64,000 nt of DNA from Hexactinellida sp. DTS-2022 (lineage: Eukaryota; Porifera; Hexactinellida), in contig JAPNXP010000016.1 of NCBI GenBank assembly GCA_028753945.1, positions 248,001 to 312,000 on the forward strand, given 5' to 3'. A model generated the notes under the pieces. That model was given only the letters and a program-made list of their open reading frames with translations, ran no database searches and was not told the origin of the DNA. This document shows, one piece after another, positions 10,501 through 21,300 of this stretch. A program made the position numbers and the translations under genes. Numbering within the stretch: the stretch's first letter is position 1; the number at the start of each line of letters is the position of its first letter.

Positions 10501-13500
10501 ATTGAATTAGACTATTTTTAGAAATTTAGAGCTAAGCTCTATCTCATTTGGATCAGAAGTTGGATTTTTGTCAGCTTTTTAACATATTGCCACTTTGACA
10601 CCACCATATTTGGGCATTTGAAATCAGAACACATCATTCGAATTATAATATAATCCCAAAAGTTTATCCAATGAGTAAGAAATAGTATCATGATGTGACT
10701 AGAATTTTAGAGCTAGTCTCTGCTGTCCAGAGATCAAGAGTTACAAAATTTGCTTCGTCATCAAAATTGGGCACATCAAATTACCATATATGGTCATGTT
10801 AAAAAGTGTGACACCTAGAGTCCTAAAATGTATTATAAACGTATAGAAAGTCAGGTATTTACAGTATTTTCTAATGCCTATGATCATTTTATCTCAAAGC
10901 GTTTCTGAAATATCAACAGGTGTGAAATGTCAGATTTTTTGCCCCCTTCTGTGGCCCAAAAGTCCATAACTTATCGAATAATGATTGGATCGTGTTGTGT
11001 AACGTCTCATTTTGTGCGCAAATGCTATTTCCATATTTGTATTACCAAATTGGTGTTTTATATAATACTTTATTGTATATTTGAGGGTCTTGAGGTGTGA
11101 AAATATGACAAAACAGACAAAACCATAGTCATAAATTGGTCATAACTCATGATATATTATTGTAAAAGTGTTGAAAACAAATGCTACGCATAGATAAGAA
11201 GCTGGCGCATTTTTATGAAGAATAACAGAATTATTCTGCTGTCCAATTTCCCACAGTAATATATGATCACCGGGTACTTGCATACCCTTCATATTCTTTT
11301 ATGCCCCTAATTTCCTAATTTTTGACATATTCCTGAACTTTTTGACGTGAACCTGTATATTTTGACCTGTAGATTCCGAAATTTTTAATTTTGGGAACAA
11401 TATATGGCAGTGTAGAATTTTATCACCTCTTTTGATTTTGAAATTCGGAAAAATTCGTGGGCCGCAGCCTTAGAATGCTTATAAAACCAAAAATAATAAT
11501 CAGAAAGTCAAAAAATTTCTCTGGGGTAACACATGATACATCCTCAGACCCTTGAACTAGATTTGAAATTTTTTTCTTCTAACATTTTAGAACTATAGTT
11601 TAGTGCACGACTGCGTTTTATGATTATTTTGAAAAAATGGCCTTTAGCATCGTTTCTTCTGCAAAAATAAATAAAATAAAAATTATTACTGAGAGGAAAT
11701 AGTCTCATAATAATATGTTCAAAAATTCAAAAAGATTCAACAATTTTTGAAAAAATGTCATGCCCATATAAGGAAGTCGACGTCTTATTTTATTAAAAAC
11801 ACCATCTTGATTGAAAATTAAGAAGAAAAAAAATCATAGAAGTCAATCTCTATCTCATCTAGAGTATTCCTAGTAGTAAATTATGCAATTCTGAGATTCA
11901 CCGTGAACGCCCGAATATCAATACAGATTACCCTTAAACCATTATTATGCAGAGGTTAAATCCAGGATTGTAAAATATTTGATTTAATTGATAGTACGTA
12001 ATAATAAACATAATCAATCTCATAATGACAGATCCTAAACTACTGAATTTCATAATTCCAGTATAGGTTAGAAATTACGGAATTCCATTCATTGTCTTAT
12101 TAATAGGAAGCCAATAGGTGTAATAAATAAACAACGCATCAGAGAAGTTAACTAACCAAACAAATCAGATAATTATCACACATAGTGCTAAGAATAATAT
12201 GATACATTTTAACTAATAAATTTCGTTAGTCACACTTACTTGAATTGTTTGCAATAGAACACAGTCGAAAATCGATTTTGCACTTTGATATACCTGTGTT
12301 GGTACGATACACTATTTATGGTTGATTAGTGTAGGGACTAATTAATTAACTGTGTCACAATCAGAAGAAAAAATGGGAATTCGTGAACTGCTATCAGGTG
12401 TAGAAATTTTGTGTACGTCTAATGCTTTGAATTTTCTACAAATCAGAGCAAAATTGGGAAGTTAATACAAAATATCTGTTTTTCGAAACTGTGACGTCAT
12501 AATCCCATCATTTTGTTTCAAAAACCAATAGATCGTTGTCGCAGAACAAAATTACCCCTGTATAAAAATTTTCAGCTTTCTGGGACTTATAGTCTTTCCA
12601 ATTAATTCTGGACAAACACACAAACACACAAAACATTCCTCTTTTAATATACAGATAGATAGATAGATAGATACTCAAGTTTTTCCAAATATACTCAAGT
12701 TTTATTGGATTATTCCAAATATAGTCAAGTTTTATTGGAATATTCCAAATATATTGGCATATTTTGCCTATTAGATAATACGGTGACGTCATTTCGACCA
12801 AGTGGCACCTCAAAAATATGCGTCTTGTACATGACCACCTTTATATAAAACAATTACATAAGTAGAAGCACCCTGGAATACTTATTTCGAAGAATAATTG
12901 CATTGTATATATTCAGTTTGACCATTCTAGTTCATCCATGGTCCAAGTCCATTCAACCGCGGCATTGCCTTAGAGTATAGAATGCTATGGTAGAACCTAT
13001 TAAATACGGACACCAAGGAACATGTTAATGTCCAGGAAACTGTGAAAAGTCAGTCAAAGCAAAAACTAATTACTGCATAGTTTTGATGCCTAAACGGGTG
13101 TCTTCTTAAGCATTATCATTATCTTGTATTGAAAAAGGCTTTGAAGGGGACTGAAATAGTGTATATAATAAACTTGTATAACTGTGTTCGTATTAAGGAG
13201 GTTCTACTGTAGATATAATTTCGTTATAACGGGAGTTTACTGTATTAAATTCCTACGCCCATATCCCGTTGTTAGGAACTCACCTACTTCCGTAGTTGGC
13301 AAATTAACACCTTTCCTGCTGCCCAGTTTTCCGCCACTCCTCACAACAGTCTTCAGAGAGTCACCACCGACCTCCAACACCTCTAACGATATCAGTCCGT
13401 CGTCGATAAAGACAGTCTCTCCAACCGTCAATACCTTTGTGATGTTATGGTAGTCAACGTATATCCGATCAGCTGTTCCCTTGTAGGCGAAGTCCGGGTC

Positions 13501-15153
13501 TGTGGTTAGTGTTAACAAATCGTCATTCATAAGCGTTACCTACACTCAGTAAGTTAAACTACAGTCTACAGAGAAGGGAATATTGGTATCGTCAGGTTCA
13601 TTATAAAGTCTATTTAAGGGGCATAAAATTGTGTTCATAATAAAATAAGATAATTCAAAGTTCAAACAATATGCAAATTGTTAGATTGGGACCATTTATG
13701 CTTGGTCATAATAAATCTTCATGTTAAAGCAGACGAAAAATTATCACAATGAGCAGACCTGACTGTGTATAAGTATGCAGGGAAGAATTGGGACATATTT
13801 ATCCAGCTTAGATTAAGGTGGAAATTTGTTGACATAAATATTACGGAAATCAAATGCAGATTTTAGGACAAGAAAAAAGGTTACATATTTGACTAGAAAT
13901 AATATCAATTTTAATTTATAAACCTAATTCTGATTAAAACTCCCTAATAATGCATATCAAAATATACAGTTGACTTCAAAAGTGAATATTTTAAAAGACT
14001 TCTTTACTAAGCAGCAATTCCATGCATTTTCTCCGTTCATTATGAAACAATTAATGTAATCGATAATAAGTGAATAAAGTGACAAAAGCATGAAATTATT
14101 GTAAGGCGTACCGAGGTGTATATTATTAATTCTCACCTCTGCGGATCCGCCCCCCTCCAGCTCCCCCGTCCTAATCTCAGGTCCCTTGGTGTCCAGCGCT
14201 ATTCCCACTGGCAGATCCGGATTAAGCTCACTCGCGGCTCTCACGTTAGTTATTACCTCCGCGTGGTAATCGTGGGAGCCGTGACTGAAGTTGAGACGAG
14301 CTAGAAGAGAGAGGATATAACAAGGTTACTCGTAGTTAAGGGTAAATACCATATATACTCTAATAGTAGCCCCTATTCGAATAATCGCCTACCTCTAATA
14401 ATAGCCCCCCCAAATTAGCAAATATAAATTTACTACCGGTACCCTGAGTAAATTTCTTCATCTAATATTAGTCGCAGTACGATTATCAACCGACTATACT
14501 AAATAAATTGTATCAACATGTGATATTCTCGAGAAGTCACAAAAATTATTGGTCAGAAAATGGCCTAAAAAACACTAATCGCCTAGGCTACTATTCGAAT
14601 AAATACGGTATGTATACTTATTGGAGCATTTTTATGCAATTAACTATAGTATTACAGACCATTGATTAATGCTTCTCATGGCACGAGCAGTTGCGGCGCA
14701 GTTGGGTACACTAACATTAATTTTAAACCTGTGCCCACCTGAGGTGGGGTATGCTCAAATTCAGGTGGGACACAGGCACTACCTGGCCCACCTCCAGCCG
14801 CCCCTGGGCACGAGCAACCTTTCTGAATTATAACACTGAGAGTCTGAGATGATGATAACAGTAACACATCAAAAAATATTTTTCGAGGGAGTGTCTAATT
14901 TCTATAATTAATTTTATTTAATTAAGGGACGGAACAAATAACACATACCGATGTTCATGCCTGCCTTTATGAGTCTGTCTAGCACCTCCACGCTCTTAGA
15001 CGCGGGTCCTATGGTGCAAATGATGGCTGTGTTCCTGCGGGAGTGCTGCATGGCCGTGGGGTTTAAGGAGGAGAGATGCGCCACGTGGCCTGTGTTCTTG
15101 GACCATGGATAGTACGCGGGTAACAGACTGGGGGTTCTCTCTCGCTCTGCCAT
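7543..15153 (-). CDS. PKM: Pyruvate kinase, 3' part outside the window
   Basis: Catalyses transfer of phosphate from phosphoenolpyruvate to ADP, the last step of glycolysis, in the cytosol. Five exons can be joined with matching phases: 14949-15153, 14137-14300, 13284-13539, 8315-8580 and 7543-7823, giving about 390 of the usual 530 residues. Visible family motifs are ARLNFSHG and [12 protein letters not shown] (substrate and ADP site), the VDDGLISL segment of the B domain, IISKIEN with the catalytic lysine, [11 protein letters not shown] with the metal-binding acidic residues, and [18 protein letters not shown] and MLSGETAKG. The allosteric C-domain is missing, and no exon for it was found below 7543, so the following intron exceeds 7.5 kb and contains the gypsy and hAT elements. 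The start lies 186 bp after the LRRK stop codon. A pyrimidine-rich AG occurs shortly before the ATG. Confidence 0.95.
7835..7961. mobile_element. Palindromic MITE at the 3' splice site of PK intron 4
   Basis: Ends CAGGGTTGCAAATCCAATCC and its inverted form AGCAACCCTG. CTACAAA occurs at 7824-7830 and again at 7962-7968 next to the element. The left copy is the PK splice acceptor (minus strand TTTGTAG). Confidence 0.7.
8130..8245. repeat. Dispersed repeat with the TTGAGATGATGA core
   Basis: The block TTCTGAATGAGTTTTAATAC followed by TTTGAGATGATGAC recurs near 22600-22680, in part near 14840-14880, and in inverted form near 63420-63560. It lies in PK intron 4. Confidence 0.55.
8655..8847. mobile_element. 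TA-type MITE, CAGTCAGGT family
   Basis: Inverted ends CAGTCAAGTTCTTTTATTAT and the complement of GCAGACCTGACTG, with the TTATTATGAACA and AGGGACCAAA modules. Further copies lie at 13589-13765, 44279-44447, 51902-52153 and 55608-55747. The ends and TA flanks suggest a Tc1/mariner or pogo relative. It lies in PK intron 3. Confidence 0.65.
8848..12480. other. Long AT-rich intron interior without coding signal
   Basis: This is most of PK intron 3 (8581-13283). No open frame of 60 codons occurs on either strand. Small GC-rich palindromes occur at about 9400-9465 (CGGTCGCTTCGCGACC and CGGCCGCTTCGCGGCC) and 9855-9880. A TTATGCAGAGGTTAAATCC block near 11948 recurs, partly inverted, near 1895 and 9810, so the stretch is at least partly dispersed repeat. 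Confidence 0.4.
12590..12672 (-). repeat. GATA microsatellite plus a conserved tag
   Basis: (GATA)n next to CACACAAACACACAAAACATTCC. The same unit, inverted, is found at 893-965 as (TATC)n followed by TGTGTGTTTGTCCAGAATTA. The two are copies of one dispersed repeat that carries its own microsatellite. Confidence 0.55.
13589..13765. mobile_element. TA-type MITE, CAGTCAGGT family, damaged left end
   Basis: Reads GTCAGGTTCATTATAAAG at the left and GCAGACCTGACTG at the right, with the AATTGTGTTCATAATA module of the family. It sits in PK intron 2, about 50 bp upstream of exon 3 on the minus strand. Confidence 0.55.
14345..14610. repeat. Inverted-repeat element, ATACTCTAATAGTAGCCCC type
   Basis: Near the left end it reads CCATATATACTCTAATAGTA and near the right end CTATTCGAATAAATACGG, with repeated CTAATARTAGCCCC motifs. 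It looks like a MITE in PK intron 1. Exact ends are uncertain. Confidence 0.45.
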
Positions 15154-15339
15154 TTAGCTGTCTCTACTCAAACAAATATAAATGGCAGTGGATAGAGATG
15201 TACACACATTAGCTCTGTATAAGAACAATATATTCATATAAATATATCTCGCCGAATAACAACAACAATATACAAAAGCAAATGGGAATAGAGTCAATAG
15301 CAGCTATAAAAACTAGCGTGATATTTCGCGCTTAAAGCG

Positions 15340-18300
15340 TCAAACGAAGGAGTGAAGCTCGTCAATGAATGAAGTTCTGTTACATTTCGACTCCAAAAGT
15401 TCCAATCTATCTTTACCCAGCCCCTCCCACTTCAGGAAGTAGTTCATTTCCTGGTACAGCTTGGGGTCCACTATACATCCAGTGCCCGTGCTTATAACCG
15501 AGTCTCTGGCCCTTCCCTGTTCCCCTCTGATAGGGGATAAGTGGAAGAGACACTTCACCTTTGACTTGTGTGCTCTCACCCACGATACTATTTTGTACCT
15601 GTTGATAAGGAATTAGGATATTTGATCAGCTTCTCGATCCATTCTCCAGGATCGTGATCGGGGGATCTGCACCAACAATTTATAGGATCCGATCTGATCC
15701 TTGTTCAGATTCAGAATACAGAAATGAATTGCATTCGCAGTTATTATAAAATTGTCAATTGTAGTTCACCCATGCCTTTAGAGAGAATTATATATATTAC
15801 CATATTTTAGTCAAATTTTAATTCAAAATATTGAAAGATATACTTACTAGATACTGCCTTAATTAATTAAGTTATTTATCCTTGATCATGCAGGGGAGAG
15901 GGGGGTCAATCGGAAGATACTTGGGTTGGATACGAATTTAACCTTTCAATTGAAAACATAGGCGCCAAGTTTGGGGTTTTGGGGGGGTCACTGGGAGCGA
16001 TCCCCCGGACCTGTCGGTTGATTTAATTTTTATATGAAAGTGGTCGACCAAGGCATGAAAGAGGGTGAGAATCACGTTTGTTTACTCATTATATCCAGAT
16101 TTTGTTTCTGAAGAAACAAATCTGGAAATATTTAGTAAACCTCCCAGTGGCCCCACTCCCCAGACCCCAAGTCAAGTGGGGGCCCCCTCCCCATCTTTTG
16201 ATTATATTTTCCAAAAATTGACGCCTATGATTGAAAAGCCCATATATGCAATTTTCCTGAATTTATAATTATTTCTCCTAGATTCTATATGAATAAGAAA
16301 AAAGTTAAGTATTTTTAGTGAATAAGGCCCCAGGTCATAGGTGACGACTTCAGAGTGTCACTTGTTTGGTAAGTACTAACTTGGTACTTCGCTAAGGGGA
16401 GGGTATTTTTTAATTATAATATTTCTTTTTCCATGAACTCACCTATGCTAGTACCCTGTTGATTGAACCCCCCTGGATCATGATCAGTTGGCTGATCCTC
16501 TTGGAAACTAAGATAGCTAATGACCTACCTGTTGACTAGCAGAATGTGTCCAGATGTGACCCCTAGCCACAGCAGGTCCCTAGAGAGACACATGCTTTGT
16601 ATCTCGAGGAGCTTAGCGACTGGCCCCTGCTGCTGCGACTCGATATTAATCTGACGAAGATCATCAAACATATCGCACTTCTCCAGCATGTGCAGATCGT
16701 ATAGCAGCACACACCCTCGGGAATCTGCGGCCCACATAACCCCGTTAACCTGGTCGCAGATGAGGTGCGACACGTATAGGTCGCTGTCGGCCTCAAGCGC
16801 GATCTCCTTGCAAGGAATGAGACTGCTCTCCTGCTCGCGAAATATGCTCAGTGTAGCACCGCATGCCACCCACACAGTCCGGTCGTCAAGGATCTCTATG
16901 CACCGAACCTTGCAGCAGGATCCGGCTGGACTTATGGACACGCGGCGACTGGGCTGACTGAAAGGGAACACGCTAGGCTGAATGCTTGTCAACGAGTAGA
17001 GCAGTATGCAGCAGTCGCTGAGACCTAGAAACAGAGACTGCTGCGAGGTGTTAATAGACACCACCTCCTCCGCAATACTGAACTGGTGCACACGATTAAA
17101 GCTGACAGGGGAGTACGCGTTGATGACAGAGCAGGCCACGGGCGTCAGGTACCGGTTCCTGGAGAACTCTTCCTTCTCCGCAGTCCACACCACTCGCAGT
17201 AGCGTGCTGAAGGTCGCAGCAACGATCTGGTTAAGCACGTCAATAGTGAACACCAGTCGCGACAGGTCCTGATCGTACACGTATATTATAGAGAGCTCGT
17301 GCTCTAGGGAGTTAAGGTGCGCGTCGTCGCCTATGGCCCAGACTTGCGTTGAGTTGTCCGGGAGGTCTACCTGGACGAAGAAGTGAATTAGAATGGGGTC
17401 TGGGGGCTGCGAGGCGCCCTGGAAGAGATGGAATTCCAATCGCGACATCTGGAAGTGCAGCAGGGCGGCCGGCGGCCGGTCACGCAGCACGGTTGACCAG
17501 CACCTCTGCACCAGGTCTGTGTACAGCTTGTACCCGGGGGGGCCCGACAGGGGGAGGGGGGTCTGTTCCGCGGAACTTTGCATGGAAAGGTTAGACGACA
17601 TGCTCAAAAGAGATTCGGAGAAGGTTGCGAAGCGGAATCTGTGGTGCGACGGCCTAATGGAAGCAGACTCTGTGACCAAGTGCGGGGTCGCTATTGAGGT
17701 GAGCATGTCCCTGAGCACGCAGCCGAATGCATACACATCCACAAGCTCGTTGTACCACTCAGTCCCCTCATAAAGGAGCATCTCCGGTGCCTGGTACTCC
17801 GCGCGGTTAACCTGTCCTCGCAACCCGAGCGGAGTTAGGAATGCGGCTTCCCTGAAGTCTGAGAGGATGAGGTTCCTGCAATCCATGTAGTCGAAGGAGG
17901 TTATGAGGATGTTGGCTGGCTGTAGGGACCGATATACCACGCCTCGCGAGTGCAGGTAGTCAACAGCCGCGATTATCTGCCGCGAGAAGCTGAATACTGT
18001 GAGTCGATCTAGCTGGTGAGATGGCGATTCCAGAAACGCGGCAAGTGACAGCTGCGGAAGCTGCTCCATGATAACATAAAGCGCGTCCGCGTTAAAGCCA
18101 ATGAGCCGCACTATATTATCGTGCTTGAGAGAGTGCAGGAGACGCACTTCGTTACTGAGGATGTAGAATGGGAGTAGGGGCGTGGAGCTGTTGAAGTGGT
18201 ACCCTCGAATCGTGACCATCTGTCCTAGGTACTCGTAAGTGTGGTCGGTAGACCCGCCCAGCGTGTTGGACCGCCGAAGAATCGACTTAGGATGGAAATC

Positions 18301-21300
18301 TAGGGTGCGCAGGTGCCGCGGCATATCGTGGAAATACACGTCGGGGCGTATGTTGTCGAGACTGAGCTCTACGTCATGCTGCGAGCAATGGATTTGCTCC
18401 TCTTCATGCAGACATAGCAATACGGAGTCAAACACAAAGTGCTTCGGGGAATCTATGTTGAGTTTGAGACAGGTGGGACAGGGAATACACACCTGTAGGG
18501 ACTTGCAGAGCTCGTCTCTCTGTCGCGTAAAGTAAAAGTTCTGGTACACAAACACATGTATGAGACTACAGATCGAGGCTAGCACGTCAAAACTCTCCCC
18601 AGATGAATTCGTGCTAATGGAGAACCCATCGAAGTCTGTCCTCTCCTTAATCTTAGAGAGACAAAACTGAGCTTCCATTCGCTCGAAAAGAAAGCAGTCT
18701 GACGTAAGTCCCCTATTCTCGAAAGCTAGGGTGCTGGCTAGGTCCAGCTTCCTGAGCACCTGAGCTAAAATCCTATGCCAGAAGGCCGGACATATGTTCT
18801 CGCGTTTAAACTGCATCTGGTAACAGTAACCGCTGGGTGGCAAAGTCCGTGACGCGCCAGATATAGGAAGATTGAATGGGAGGAGGTAGTATAAGGTCTG
18901 TATGGGGACTATCAGGTCAAAGTGAATCAGAATTTGGAATATCTGTTTCAGGAATGACAGTGAGGCTGTAAACGCGTTTTCGCATTTAGGCGCCAGTTTC
19001 TCCTTGAGCGTATCCTCGCTGATGACTGGCACGTGGTGCTGTGTGATGACGTCACATATGTGCATGATGAGCACTATTATCCAACCTGGGTTCACGAACA
19101 GACAGAGCGAGAGATCATTAAGCGGAACATCGAAGAATAGGACAGCACCTATTTCCTTAAGATACCCGAGCATGGAGTCTTGGAGAACGAATTCCCCGCC
19201 CAAACTCTTTTTGAGCTGTGCTTCCAAAGCTCTCCGGTCCATTTGCTGGGGAGAGCTGGCAGACAAATCGCGGAATTCGGTGAGTACCTGCTCAACTTCC
19301 GCGTGCAAGTGTGGGTGTGTCTTTTGCTCCGTGAGCAAGCAGTTAGCCGCTATGTCGTAAAAGGCATGCTGCATCCCCGAGAGGTCAGATAGAGATATGC
19401 CTTCAATGTCATTGTTCCTATAGAACGTGTTGTCATATAGGAATTCAGTGAGGTGGTGCTTGTCCAAGAGCTTAGTGAGCGTATCTCTCTTTTCGCGGAA
19501 TATCATGTCTGGGTCTGGGTCATCCGTCTTGATGTCGTGAATGAATACAATCAGAGCGAACTTCTTTATCTACCAATACAGACATACAATAAGACTGTTC
19601 AATGTGTGACAAACCATCCTTTTGTATTTAAAAAGTCAAAAAAGCTAGCTTACCATAGGAAGGGGTTCCTTAATATTCGGGAATTTTGGTTTACATAACG
19701 TTTGAAAGGCTACTTAGGATATCTGAAGTAAGGCTGTTGGAGCATGCAACAACTTTATAATGTTTAGACACAAACTGTGAGAATTTATAGTCGGATATTA
19801 CAGAGCGTAAACTCACATGTCTAATGAGTTGAGTGAGCGGGACGATAAGGTTAGCCTCTGTGTCCTTAGCACTAGAGCCGCCGTCGTGTATGAGCCCTAT
19901 CAAATGTGTCTCCGGCATAAAGCAGGCCACGTAACGCGCGTATTGACTACAGTTTTTAAGCACCATTGTATTGAAAGTTATCTTCTTCCCACGTAGGAAG
20001 TTAGGTGTGTATGTCCACGTGAAGTGCATGAGCGCGTCATGCAGGTGTTGCTGTTGGTCTCGCTGTCGCTCCGGGCCGTGTCCAGCCTGCAGCAGCTTGT
20101 GCGCCACGGACAAATGAAGGTTCTTCTCTCCGATCAGCGTGAGACATACTTTTCGTGTGTCTGATGACTTAAATGGGGGCCGCCGCATTACATTGAACTT
20201 ACGAAGTGACGTCAAAATCGTGCTCTGCTGCTTCGCGGGCCGGGAGACTATAATAGAGTTCTCCGGTGTGACGTCAGTACGTCTGGACTTGAATGCTTCT
20301 CCGTCCGGACTAATGAGCGTAACGGACTCCGAATGGAATCTGCTCATGAGCACATCTACGTCGGAAAACCCGTTAACCAGGTTATCCTTCAGATCTACTA
20401 TCTTGAGTGACGTCATGCTGAACAGCGAGACTGGCAGCTGCGAGAACGAGTTGCCCTGGCATACGAGACACTCTATGTTAGCGGAAGCCATGCAGGCGGG
20501 CAAGGAAGTCAACTTGTTGCGGGATATGTCTAGATAGGAGAGGGAGGGCGGCCACACGATGGAGTTTGGCAGTTCCCTGATCTTGTTGTCAGATAATCTC
20601 AGCTTTTCTATGCTCTGTAAGCGCATTAAGTCGATGACCACGAGTGTGCCGGATAGATTGTTATGCGAGAGGTCTAACACACGGATGTTAAGGAGCGATA
20701 GAAATGTGTTTGGGAGTGACGTCAGTTTGTTGTTGGATAGGTTAAAGTGTTCTACCCATGGACTCACAGTATGCATCCAGATCTCATGCACATGTCGTAG
20801 AGACAGGTCCCCCCAGTCGAGACTGAACCCCCCGTCCTCCTTTATCCTCCGGCTGTGCTTTAGAAGTGTCCCAGCTGTGAAAAAGTGTCCCTCTCGAAGC
20901 GAGATTATGAGCGCAGGTTTCCGCAGAAATGAGTCGCTGTGGAAATAAGTGGCGAGGTGTCGTTGGACAGTGGGCATGTACCAGAGGTGAGATGGGGCCG
21001 GGGGGTCCCCCAGGAGCTCAGCCACTTTGTTGTAGTCTCCCTCCTTCGCGGCTTGACACAGCAGGAGCTGGGATAGGGTCTTTGTGCTTCTTGTCTTTTC
21101 TGCGAAAAGTATCGCCTGTTCGAAGTTGTCTGCTCCCGCGTAGACACACTTGGCGGAGAGAGTGTGTATGTCACTTTTCGCGAAATATAACAGCGCGGAA
21201 TTAGCGCAGTCCTGCTGGAAATTCCGTCCCAATGTGTCGAGCTCCGTTTTGAACCCATCCAGTGTTGCCTGTCCCGCCTCTCTGAAGGCTCCGGAGACAC

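Noticed and set aside
12508..12813. 101-codon minus-strand frame
   Set aside because: Made of repeated [15 protein letters not shown] units from an AT-rich tandem repeat and a GATA microsatellite; no gene features.
15340..15579. Separate small gene between LRRK and pyruvate kinase
   Set aside because: It joins in phase with the preceding LRRK exon through a good acceptor at 15599 and continues its WD40-like sequence.
17349..17773. Plus-strand open frames opposite the LRRK kinase exon
   Set aside because: Shadows of the GC-richer LRRK coding sequence on the other strand; no family resemblance and no splice context.
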